Of a DNA stretch of 64,000 bases, positions 1-11,202 are shown piece after piece. Below the pieces are notes generated by a model. It saw only the letters and a list, made by a program, of their open reading frames with translations. It was not told the origin of the DNA and made no database searches. The DNA is taken from assembly GCF_037975245.1 (NCBI RefSeq), contig NC_092572.1:6341501-6405500 (forward strand), in the 5' to 3' direction. Origin of the DNA: Apostichopus japonicus (Eukaryota; Echinodermata; Holothuroidea; Aspidochirotida; Stichopodidae). Numbering within the stretch: the stretch's first letter is position 1; every line of letters starts with the position of its first letter. The position numbers and the translations under genes are program-made.

Positions 1-1769
1 GTCGAACTATCAATATATTAAATATATGACTATATAGTTTCACAGAAAAGCTGTGAATCAACCACTAACGTTATCACCAAATGCCCAATCGACACAAATT
101 CATTGATACTTTGGTAATTGACTTTACAGTGAAAGAGGAACATTTTTTGGTTTCTGAATGAACTGTATTTGTACAAGATCTAACACATCAGAAAAAATAA
201 TAAATCATCTAACTTGTTAGAGTGTTTCCAATAGTTGCAATAAAAGAAAGGGCTATTGTCATCATACACAATATTTGACAAATGTCAACACTCTTTAAAA
301 TATATTTACAAGAACGAGTATGTATGCGGACAGCTAAACTACAGCCGGTGGCCGGTATGACAATGAAAGGACCCCCCCCCCCTACCCGCTAACCTCCTTT
401 CTCTATCTGTCTCTCTGTGTAGAGAAGTGAGTAGTGAAGTGCTGGTGTGTCCTTTAAAAGTTTTTACGGTTAAAAGTTATACAATGTAAGTTTGAGGATG
501 GGTAAGCCGGTGAGATGACAACACAGTCTAGTATTTGTGTCAAATACCGTATACGCTTTGTTAAAGCATTATCACACGTACTCAAACTCTTGGTTAAGAC
601 AGTGAAGTTTGAAACAAAGAGGATCATTATTGAGACAGTGATAATGGGACAATTGTCACGCGTGACCTATTAGCCGTGATTTATTTTCCCCAGGTTATTA
701 ATTTAACATGACACTAGCTCTTTATCTTAAACAGCCTTATTTAGCTCTTGATGTCTACGTTGGTATCACGTTAACATTCCGTAACAAAGTAAAAGCTTAT
801 GTTATCACTTGTACTAAAAAATGCCACATGTATAACCCACCGCCTACCCCTCAGCTTTGTAACAAAACCACAAAGTGCCCCCTTTGATATCCATAAAAAA
901 AAAAAAAAATTGGAAAGAAAATACCGTATCCATTTTTTTTAAGTAAACTTGAAATGTCATTTTGTTGAATTGAAACACATTGTAATTAAATAGACTTGCT
1001 GTGTCCTACGTTAAGAATTATCAATTTCGAGGAAGCAATAAACCTTGCGCAAAGTCGTGATACGTGGCGGAGTTTAATCACTGAGTATGTTGGATAGACG
1101 AGACTCGACTTACTACTAATACTTGCTGTTTCTATCGTAAGAGAATATGTACTTGACAAGGGCTATTATGTTGAAAAAAAAAATCAACATCCGAATCGTG
1201 GGATTTATCGTACGAAATGAACAGAATATTCATTTTGGTATGTCAATTCGTGGTATTTGGGGGTGGGGAGAATATACGATAGGGAAGAACATCCCCTTCC
1301 TGACTACATTTCAGAGAAGCTCGGGGAGAAGAGTTTAGAGATAACTTTATGCTAGTCTATGAAAAACTCTCAGATCGATTCTTAACTTTCACATTGGGCT
1401 CCTCCGAACAACCGAAAGGGAGATTCTACGTATTTAGACCAGTAGCATGCAGTAGACGTGGGGACTAGTGGGTAATTTAGTTTCAAACCCCTCCCCGCGA
1501 TGATATCCTTTATTCAGCGCCTGACCTCCCATAAATGCTCATTCACCTACCTACGTCAGTCGGGGACGTATGTGACCCCATCTCCTTTGGAATATTTTCC
1601 ATGGCACTGATATCAACCTGCTTACTTAGGTTTTCAGCAGTTCACTACACAATATTTTAACATGGAAGTGTTCGTTTCTGCTATCACTATACACTACATA
1701 TTTTTCTCATGGAAGTCTGTCCATCTCGATGAAACAGAGCTATTCCGATATTTTTCCAGGCACTTAACC
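1..1769. other. Non-coding flank, no gene recognised
   Basis: No convincing exon was found. It contains a poly-C run near 371-382 and an A-rich run near 893-909. The next YWTD exon of the minus-strand LDL-receptor-like gene should lie in this direction, but I could not identify it here, so it may lie outside the window or the gene may be broken. Confidence 0.5.
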
Positions 1770-1859
1770 TTAATACGTTTTAGACATACAGACATATATG
1801 TAGCTGCGCGTATTTTTACAATATCCCGTCACACAGCATACCACAAGCCGACACAATGA

Positions 1860-2097
1860 TGGTGTAAGCCAAAATACAAACCCATTTCGTGGGTCCACCA
1901 CTAAAGCACGTGGTTGATCCAGATCCTCTGAGCACAGAGTCGTTTGTTGTTTTGTGTCTATTGAGATAACACTAATACTTTTCTTAATGGCGTTAGTCCA
2001 ATACAGGTTCCTGTGGATCCAATCGTATGCAATGCCTTCCACTAAGTCAACATTGTCAACTAGTACTGTCTGATCAAGGCTGCCATCGACACTTCCG
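1860..2097 (-). CDS. LDLR-like exon 4: YWTD propeller blades, 3' boundary uncertain
   Basis: Acceptor TTTAACTTCAACAG at 2098-2111; the first base completes the phase-2 codon. It encodes a full blade (GIAYDWIHRNLYWTN) and the start of the next (RALVVDPRNGFVFW). After FVFW the frame loses family similarity and reaches a stop near 1770. No strong donor is visible, so the exon end is a guess between about 1860 and 1890. Confidence 0.8.
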
Positions 2098-5000
2098 CTG
2101 TTGAAGTTAAACAAACAAAACACTGTGAGCTATCTTCGCAGGTTTTCATACAACGAATATGCTATTTCACATAACTTAACTATAATATTTTTGTTGTTAT
2201 AGAGTTCCCTTACACGCCAATGTGAAGTTATAAAATAAGCACTAATTATATAGATTTGTTATGGACCCATCAATCACGGTTAAGATCAAACCAATATCAT
2301 CAGCTCCTTCGTTTACCTTAAATTTGATTATATGAGTAATCTGACTTACCCAGGTCAACTATCGGTTTTTCATAGGTTTCATTCGTACTTACATCATTAT
2401 TGCGTCGTCGATAATGTCGGACCAAAACAACATACCATCCTTTACAGCAATGTCTAAAGCTGCTGGTTTACCTAGATCAGTGTAAATGAGAATGCTTTCA
2501 TTTGAGGTGATGTTGAACTTCCTGATGCTATGGTCATGGACAGATAAGACGAGTGGAGGACTTCCAAGTGCCTTACATCTGGTGTGATCTGATAATTCAA
2601 ATCCTTCGGAGCAGCTGCACAAGAAACTTCCGATCACGTTTACACACTCCTGACTGCACTTGTGGAGTGTCCATTCTTTGCAATCATCAATATCTACACA
2701 GGTATTATTCGTGGACGGTTGGTCACCAGGTTCACAAACAACAATATTCATTTCATCATCGCCATCAACACACTGGGCAATGCCATCATTCACCTGACTA
2801 GAAGGTATACAGGCTCCATGCATGCAAGTAAACTCTGTATCAGCACATTCTTCGCCCTGCCCTGTAAAATTTCAATAACAAAAAAACGAATCGAATGAAT
2901 AATGCAAGATGAGGAAGATGTAAAACTTAACAAATATTGCAAAAAAACAATCCAATTGAACACCAAGCACAGACACTTTTGATCTTTGAACTAAATGCAC
3001 ATCAACACACTGGGCAATGCCATCATTCACCTGACTAATGTATATTGTACAAATGATAAATGGTCTATTGCTTCGTATTGGTTATTGGCCAAAGTTTCGG
3101 TTCTTTACATTTACGGATAATTATCCACAGTATTAATCTTCACCAACCATTCCCCTCCTACCCAATCATTGTAAACAAGTAAACTCGTTAATGAGGTACA
3201 GGATTGGAGGACGAACTTTGCCTTACGTGAACAATTTATTTCATTTTCGTCGGAACCATCGCTGCAATCATCTTTACCATCACATTGCCAGGCTTCGTGA
3301 ATGCAATCACCATTTGTACACTGGAATAGGTTTTCCCCACAATTCTGCCCAGGGACTTCCGTAGCACATCCCTGTTCCTCAGATCCGTCCTGACAATCAC
3401 GGCCATTGTCGCATACAAGTGACTGTGGGATACAAACCAATGAGTCTGAACACTGAAAGTGGTTGACTTCACATGTGCTTACAGAACATTGGCGCTCGTC
3501 TGACTCATCAGGACAGTCCGCCTCGTTATCACATACCCAACTGGTAGTGATACAGGCAGTTCCATCCGAACACATAAACTCGCCGGAGGAACAGGATCGC
3601 AGTCCTGTGGATGCGAACAATATTAAGAAATGGAAGGGTCATGAAGTGAGTTATAAAAAATAAATAATGCTGTCATTACTTAATTTGCATTTATAGCTAA
3701 TAAAACCTTGTTTGGTGAGAATCCATTTCTATCATACGGACATTTGTGTTTGAGGAAGCCTTTGCTTCCATGGAAGGAGCTATGAGTCATTTCCGGGTCG
3801 AATAAAGTGTCCATATGTGTTAGGCAACACTCAGCTTGGATATAGCTCAGTAAGCGTGCCCACGCCGTATTTTACTGCTATTCTGAAAGAAAGTACAGTT
3901 TGCTCGAAGATTTCTTTAAAGTTCTTACTGAACATGTGATGTACTGAAACACTCCTATCGCTGACGCTAAGTTGAGGCAAATAATATTTTTTAAACTGTC
4001 AAATATTCGTAACCTTGGAGTTTATTTCGGGCTGTATATTTCATTGAGTATTGTATATCGTTTTCGTGTTGGTAGAATATGGCCAGGGAACGCTAATCTA
4101 ATGTATGGATTATGCCATGGAGAGGTGGAATCTTAGATAACGTCATGTCGAGTGGGCATTCTAGGGGCTATAGATACTCGTAATTAACTGGTTTTAATGG
4201 AAATGAAGCTTTTTCAAGTAGTTTACAGGGTTTAATAAAGGATAAATTTGACATTAATATTTTAAGGGGATGTAATCCTTGAGAGATCTTGAGAGATCAT
4301 TCTAAGAGCCAGTTACGGGAAGGAGGGGGGGGGGGGGCACATGCACAAGGTGTCACAAGGAGCGCCCTCCGTTCAGCTAAAAAGGCGGTGCCCAAGTAAC
4401 GTTAGCTTGATTATATTGTAGGTGCATACAGGGTGAGGTTCTAAACGTGTACAAACCGAACGTACCGTGACAGCGTAGACTCAACAGTTAAACAATATGT
4501 GCATGTGTATTTCTGTGTGGATTCCTGCTCTTTAAAGGCTGTTTTATCAGTATTTTATTTTTATTTTACTATTAGCCGTTAATACTTAAGAGATATGTTT
4601 TCTTACCATGTTTAAGTTATGACTACTCACTTAAAGGGATAGTACAGGTTATAGCTTTGGAGAGATAGTATGGGTATTATTGAAGATACTGAAATTCCCG
4701 TTGACCAATTTCAATGGTTTGGATTAATGTTCTTCAGGCCAGTTATGAGTATAGGATTGTTCTACTTAAGTGCTGCATCTTTAAGTAGTATATATTTGGT
4801 AGTTTACGAAGTATATCTTCTTTTGTGTAGTAATAATTTGTTATTACTGGCAGACGTGTCTGGCACGTAATGGTCACAGCTGATTGTACTCTAACATATT
4901 TTCTGCCTTGCATTAACACCTGGCCTTGGTTTTAGGTAACGTTAATATTTTGCTTCTAGGGTGTATATACATTATAGAGAAAAAAAAACATGAGTTAACG

Positions 5001-5277
5001 TACGTTTAACAAATCCCATAGAAACTTCAAAAATATTTACATTAGGTTTCGTCTTTACGCGGGATCCCAAAGACTTGCAAAAAGGACAATCATCAAACTT
5101 AGAACAGCTGTTAAAATCGATGTTCTGTCTATTCTATCATCTATCAATTTAAAATATATATATTAAAGCAAACGAACGCAACAACATGATGCGGGCTCAC
5201 TTACCATTTAGAACAGAAACTTCACAACTGAGCAACGCTAACACGACAAGGACATCTAAATAACGTCGTAACATCAT
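1860..5277 (-). CDS. LDL-receptor-like membrane receptor, 5' part (4 exons)
   Basis: Likely endocytic lipoprotein-receptor-family protein. Predicted exons on the minus strand are 5277-5205 (signal peptide), 3604-3227 (three LDLa ligand-binding repeats), 2861-2393 (fourth LDLa, Ca-binding-type EGF, start of YWTD propeller) and 2097 to about 1860 (further propeller blades). Junction phases agree throughout (1, 1, 2), and all three introns have GT/AG ends. In this family LDLa modules bind ligand through calcium cages and the EGF-YWTD unit releases it in endosomes. The order SP, LDLa x4, EGF, YWTD is that of the LDLR/VLDLR/LRP family. It has fewer LDLa repeats than vertebrate LDLR, which has seven. 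The 3' end, including any membrane segment and NPxY tail, is not seen, so the subfamily cannot be assigned. Confidence 0.87.
2393..2861 (-). CDS. LDLR-like exon 3: LDLa4, EGF, first YWTD blade
   Basis: Acceptor TTTTACAG, donor GTAAGTAC, phase 1 in and phase 2 out. The first part is an LDLa-like module ending CVDGDDE but with only five cysteines: the one normally just before the DG turn is replaced within SSQVNDGIAQ. A Ca-binding-type EGF follows (DIDDC, then NVIGSFLCSCSEGF). The end is propeller-like, with FWSD in the blade motif position. Combining three module types in one exon is unlike vertebrate LDLR, where they are separate exons. Confidence 0.9.
2763..3037. repeat. 38-bp exact direct repeat, exon to intron
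   Basis: Positions 2763-2800 (inside exon 3, coding the cysteine-deficient part of LDLa4) are repeated exactly at 3000-3037 in the upstream intron. The flanking sequence is unrelated. Confidence 0.95.
3227..3604 (-). CDS. LDLR-like exon 2: three LDLa repeats
   Basis: Acceptor CATCCACAG, donor GTAAGG, phase 1 at both ends. It encodes three six-cysteine LDLa modules. The calcium-cage motifs read CPDESDE, CQDGSEE and CSDGSDE; the second has Glu in place of the usual Asp. This symmetrical 378-nt exon is a typical shuffled module block. Confidence 0.93.
5205..5277 (-). CDS. LDLR-like exon 1: signal peptide
   Basis: Tandem ATGs at 5277 and 5274 open a short leader with a hydrophobic core (LDVLVVLALL) and a Ser/Cys cleavage-type region, ending phase 1 at a GTAAGTGAG donor. 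The phase-1 end joins the LDLa exon at 3604 in frame. Confidence 0.8.
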
Positions 5278-5299
5278 GGGATCCATCCTGAAATCTGAA

Positions 5300-7330
5300 C
5301 TCGTAGCTTCGAACTGATAGGCGATACATATGTACTAAAAATGATCACAATATATTCTCTTGCAGAGTTTGGAAAGGGGTTCACGAAAATTGTAATGGAA
5401 CCAAACGCTAGACAGACTATGACAAGAAATTTATAAGTACACAGACTTGCGCTCGCGTGTGTGCTACTGCTGTTTCCGACTTCTGCATAATGACAATTAG
5501 GTTTACACTGGGAGGAAATGCTTGACCCACCAGTATCGGAAACTATCTGTTTGATTCCAAGACCTCTGTGCGTGAGCTCTCTCATTTGTGCAACTCACCT
5601 ACTTAATTAAAGAGATAGTACCAACGGATTCGATCAACAATGCTAACGCATAAATTTGACCAGTTCGATATCAATTATTGAAATTAATTCCCGGTAACCT
5701 AACAGACCATGTTACAATGGTGAATGATACATGACGAAGGTTGACTATATCTTGTATGGTTGGAGCGTTGTGAATCGTTTTTGCTTTCCATATTTTCTGT
5801 CAAAGTAAATTGTTTTCTTAATGAATTGAAAATGTAATGAGTTTAAAGAAATGAGTGTGTCAGAGTTTTAAGGTAGATACATGTGACAGAGGCAAAATGT
5901 GTGACTGTCACACTTATCGCACGGTTTCAAAACACGTTCACACCTTCTCACATGGTTACATGATTTTCTTCATAGGTTTACAGGACCATGTGCAATAGAC
6001 AAAGGAATCTTCTTTGCTATTTGCCCGTTTGATGCAACCACGAAATGATATACGTTTCGCATTATAGTCCATCCCATTCATGGATATATGTAAAATGCAC
6101 GAAAGCCAAAGTATACGGCCTCCAGCGTTTTAAAACACATTCACTAAACACAGTATAGACTACTGTGGTACTGTGACAGGATACCTGTCAGCAGGAGCCC
6201 GGTGTTCTGACCTTGTTGTACCTTGTATGGGAATTGTTACAGTTGCATAGAGAATGTATGGTTCTATGGAATGATTACTCAGATATATAATCAGTTCCCT
6301 TTGTAGAGAGTGCTAGGACATGGGTTCGCTCAACATTGATTCATTATATCATAGTGAAATGGTAATATCCAGTTTACTAGTTACTTAAAGTTGCACCTAC
6401 TCCCTCAACAATAAAGGGATTATATGGGAAGTCATATATCAGAAAGACCTACTTGGGCTTTGTCCGTTTGCTATAATGAAGTATTCTATTTCTTAGACTT
6501 GATATGCAAAATCCTCTGAGTATATATATAATATAATTTACATCGCCGTAAGTTTCCCCGGGCAGTAAAAAAAAATAGGGTTGGAAAAGCTTTTCGTATG
6601 CTTCAGAAATTTGTCCAATTGGTCGCTGTCTTTTGGTAACTGTCACCAGGTCAACCGGGATGTATACCTAAGAACATACGTTTGAAAGGAATCTTCATTC
6701 ATGAACTACTGACATGCCACAAAAGCGGACAATAAAGAGTGCGTTCACCCTTCTTATCACAAGCGTACTAGTATAACTGAACTACCAGTAAATGGACATG
6801 TTTGGAAACCCAATAAACATTCCCATACCGCGATGAGTCAATGACTCTTAGGGACCCTACCATCGCTGTCGCTGGCTCTCCTTGCCCTCTTTACCCATCC
6901 CCTCACCCTATCCGACCCCATCCATGCCACTCAGAAAAATATACTAGAAGACATATATGTTGATACCTGCGTATAACACATGCAAATTCCTTGTCTATTT
7001 TATGTATTTGTAGTAAATCTAAGGCGTTCTATTTAAACTAAATAGGACCACTAAATTGATTAATTTCTTCTATCTTAAGGTTATATCACCACCCCCCACC
7101 CCTTCTTCCCGCGTAACAGTGACAATTCACGGTGTACCCTATGGGTACTAAACACTAAAGTGTCGATTACTAATCTGTGACAGGAAGAAACTTCAAAATT
7201 TAGTTCCAGCGTAGTGACGAATGTGTGATGAATGTCTTTTCGATGATTTTTTTTCTCTCTCATTTTCTTTTGTTGCAATCTTTGAAACGTCTCTGCATTC
7301 ATAGCCCCGGAGAGATATGTATACATACCC
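5300..7330. other. Upstream region of the LDLR-like gene, no gene seen
   Basis: This holds the presumed promoter and 5' leader of the minus-strand gene (just above 5277) and about 2 kb of AT-rich sequence. Open frames here are short and show no domain signal. Confidence 0.4.
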
Positions 7331-7335
7331 TTTCA

Positions 7336-8538
7336 TTCCCAATTGTGATCATATAATTTTCCCCTGGGGGAAATATATTTACACATTGTAATAACTTTAA
7401 ATTTGGTCATTTTTGTCAATAGGGACCCAAGTATTGACAGATAGGTAATGAAATGAGGTTTTAATTTTTATAATTTTTTATATAATTGAGCTAATTAGAT
7501 ATGTAAATATGCAAATGAGGTTAAGATACATACACTGTGCTTTTTTTTGCCCATTTGAAATTATTTTGATGAAATCTGCTGGACTTTGATAGTGTGATGA
7601 GTTCAAGACATGTTATTTTATAAGTCAAATATAATTTGATGTTGAATGTGAGGAATATGACTGATTTTTCCTCCAAACCTACATATTATGTAATACAATG
7701 GTAATCAAGCGTATCGATGAGTCATGTAGGCCTAAAAATTGCGCGACAAAAGTACATCATACATGTATACACAATACATAGTGTGTGCATGTGGCTTACC
7801 ATATCAGGATTTCATCGTCAGAATCTTCTTCAGATTCAGCGATGTCGTCATCCTCCAACGGCTGGATGGTCAAATTGCCCATAAAAATAAGGTCTAACGC
7901 CTCTTAGTAGTACTTAGCCATGATAATATGTGCTAAATAGTTACCGTTTCAATTACGTGAGTTATAACATTTACCCTAACTACACGGAGCATTTCAACTG
8001 TGGTTGACCGAAATTCTATTGCATAAAAATGCTCGAGTTGAATTGCGAAAGATCACTCACAAAGTGGAGGCGCTATTGCTAAATTGTTTCTATGTAGAAT
8101 TGAAGTTCAGTGTGGCGCTTCTGGAGAGCTAAACATCTTTTCTGTAGGGTGAGGCATTCGGGAGAAATATTTTCGGAAAGTTGACCGTTTTTTTGCCTTA
8201 ACAAAGACCGAAAAACGTTATTTTTTGACATATTTTCCCCAAATATAGAGCCATCTCTCTACATATGCCCGTGAGGCTCCTGATTTGATTCCTTGTATGT
8301 CTTAGCTAGTTGTATGAGATAGGGTCAGTTGACTTGAAAGTTTTCACTGTTCTCACGTTTTTTTTTTAAAAAAAGGTCAAAACGACCGGTTTTTTGAATG
8401 TAAACAAATCTTTGAAGACAAAAAAAAGTCCATTTGACCCCCTCGGAAAAGGTTGTTTATTGATGCAGGCTGTCTTATGTGCAAAATAAAGCTATGGAGA
8501 GCTCTCTAGTGTATTCCTATCTCGAGTAATGATTTTCT
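7336..8538 (+). repeat. 1.2-kb dispersed repeat, copy A
   Basis: This matches, in reverse complement, 40910-42098 across its whole length. The match runs from the CCAATTGTGATCATATAATT edge to the TAGTGTATT-CTATCTCGA-TAATGATT edge and diverges sharply outside. Copies differ by scattered substitutions and small indels. No terminal inverted repeats were recognised. The minus strand carries a short acidic open segment starting at 7882 (see separate entry). Confidence 0.85.
7800..7921 (-). pseudogene. Exon-like acidic coding segment inside the 1.2-kb repeat
   Basis: On the minus strand a start at 7882 opens MGNLTIQPLEDDDIAESEE and continues acidic to a GTAAGCC donor-like site at 7800. An upstream in-frame ATG at 7921 is separated from it by a stop (codon at 7906-7904). 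In the inverted copy that stop position is a sense codon, but that copy carries a 24-nt deletion further on. It looks like the first coding exon of an otherwise lost transposon gene. I do not recognise the family. Confidence 0.4.
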
Positions 8539-8539
8539 A

Positions 8540-11123
8540 TAAGCATGTGTTCACATGTGTTCACATACGGGCAATCGGGTATGAAATGTGTCGATATGAA
8601 AAGTTTTTTGTCTATTTTAAACGCTAGTTTGGCTGAACAGACTTGGTGACACTCGACCTTGTCTGAAACAAGGAAATAAATGACGAAGACTAAATCGCGC
8701 AAAGTACGCATCTATTGCGGAGTCGCTAAAGGGGAAATAATAGAAATAAAGCTTATAACTGAAAATCCGAAAGCAAAACAACACTTGATGATACTCAATA
8801 GGCTAAACAACTACAGTTATGTTAGTTAATAATTTTCATCATTATGCGAAAATGCTAGTAAAAAGCGTATAGTTTATTATTTACGTAGCAAAAATAAAGC
8901 ACTCCAAAACGATTTTTATAATAATATTCAGCTCTTGCTAAGTGCATGTCATTGAAATGAGATCACATATCCGTGTTAGTTATTGTTGCTGCACATTTGC
9001 ATACGATCTCCTTGTCTTGTGTGAATAAGGTTACTTAGTTCATGTCATAGTATTATAAAGTCGCTAATCCAACCCACTTAAAAGGTGTTTCTGGTGACTT
9101 AAGTTAATTATGGCCGCACAAAATTGCTGAATATTTTCTGAAACTTACTGTGAAAATCACATCCTCACTGCTTTTTATGCTGTAAAGATCTGGATTTTTT
9201 TTTAAGTATTTGTTTTTCTATATAGATTGTCAATCATTTATTCATAAACGAAAACAATATTGTAGCAAACAAAGTTACTTTTTTATTAAATTCTTAGGAC
9301 AGAGAATTGTGACATCTATACAAACATTCGAAATGTATCTGTCTTCCAGGATACATCATCAAGATTATAATAGCCTCAGTATAGCTTCCACAGAGCATTT
9401 GCCCAGATGACGTCACAGACCCATTCTGTGATCCAACTTAATGGAGTAGTTGAAATTTACGACCGTCAAAAAGGTTATATTCAATCCACCATATCTCAAG
9501 TTAGTGGTAGGATATTGAGATGGGGTTCTAAAGCAAGGTGGAATACTTTTCCCTTCAATATAAGTTTTTCAGTGTTGGTCACCAGGAAATCCCTTTAAAG
9601 CACTAGCATTGTTTGCTTCTGAAATGATTCTTTCATAATGTAATGAATTTTGGTCAAGCAAACGTAGACATGAAAAGGGAATATCATATAAATTTATCTT
9701 GGTGAAATGATAAATCATTGCATAATATATCTGATAATGTTCCCCTTACATTTAAAAGAACTCCATTAGTTAAAGCAATGCTTACGGAAATTGAACGGAT
9801 GCAACATTTTAACAGAGCATTGATGTTCTATTTCAAGTATTAAGGTATCGCTTTGATTTGTTTGAAATTTCTGTAGAATTATTATAAAATACTATTAAAG
9901 CACGTAAATAGTAAGATTGCTCCTGTACATTCTCCTGATAACAACGAGATATCCACCCATTATTCATACACGGTATTTATTTTAATACACACCATTGAAT
10001 TTGGATAAAATGCGATCATCAGTTCAAACGCTTCCATTTTATGATTAGAACGTAAAATAGAGAGATAAATAATGTACAAAGAGCATAATAACATGCATTA
10101 AAGCATACGATATTAACAGTGTTATTTTCAAAGGACATCAACATTTTTCTTTGTTTAAAGACGCTCGCAATATACGTAATAAAATGATCTATATTTATCA
10201 GCTACGGCATGATTTAGAGACTATAGGTATAAGACTATGTTAAAAACCTATCCTAGTGAAATGTTTATAGTGTTCACCCTTTTATCAAGTGGGTTTATAG
10301 GGCTTATTTTATATTTGTCTTTCATTAGATAGGTTCGGGTTTGGTTCATTGATAATAATTATCTAGTTTGATTTTAATTCAACTTCCTTGTTCAGCACTA
10401 TTGTACCTACTCTGGTGAATACTACTGCAGTGTGTTGTTTCCTTTTAGGTACGTAACTAAAATATATTGTAAAATATCCAAACGATTATTAACTCAGTCG
10501 AAACCCTTTGTAGGTTTAATAATATATGCTTTTAATTTGATAAAAAAGCAATGTTAATCTGTGTAGCTTTCTGAAAATGGCGAACTATAACGTTGGCATA
10601 TTGACGGTTGTTGGTTTCGGAAATGGTTTTAGTTACTTTTAACAGCTTTTTTTTGGAGAATAATTTCAGCATTGATTATAACATAATTGGAGGAAAGAGA
10701 AATGTCACTATTTATAGATTTCGTCTGAACCGATGACATGTAATAGCGGCTCCTACAAATAACGCTCGTTGTTTTATTTTTAGTATAGTAGAGTAAAAAC
10801 GATACAATTTTTGGTAAAAAAACTCTGAAAACAAGAATCTTTGTAACGTTACCAACTACATCATTTCTGTTTAAGCACATCAGTGTGTTTAAATCAGGAG
10901 GACCCGTTTGTTTTCAAATGCGCATGCGCCAAAAGGCATCTGATCATGCCGTATTAGCTATGAGTCTCTTGCTGTTTTATAATCAGTTACCTTCAAGAGT
11001 TGGCGAGAGTGATCTATTCCACGACAAAGTGTACCAGCTGAAACAAGTGGCCGTACAAATAGAAGGGAACCATTTCCATTGAAGAGAAGAATAGGTCATG
11101 ATTGTGTTATTACTGTTGTTAAA
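8540..11123. other. Intergenic AT-rich sequence
   Basis: No exon, RNA gene or mobile element was recognised between the 1.2-kb repeat and the start of the first Ig receptor gene. Confidence 0.45.
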
Positions 11124-11202
11124 ATGTTGCTACTTAGAACATTATTCGCTACATGGATTATGCTGTATGTGATAACAGCCGGACTACGACAGGCGACAGC
11201 AG
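11124..11202 (+). CDS. Ig receptor 1 exon 1: signal peptide
   Basis: The ATG at 11124 starts MLLLRTLFATWIMLYVITAG, a hydrophobic leader, then a small-residue cleavage region (ATA). It ends phase 1 before GTAAAC. This is the only ATG giving a signal peptide in frame with Ig1. Confidence 0.8.

Noticed and set aside
5274-5585. 103-codon open frame overlapping the LDLR-like start
   Set aside because: Different frame from the signal-peptide exon, no domain, ends at the ATGATG of the real start; most likely 5' leader/promoter sequence.
10885-11082. Open frame just upstream of Ig receptor 1
   Set aside because: No signal peptide or domain, and separated from the good leader ATG at 11124; treated as 5' flank.
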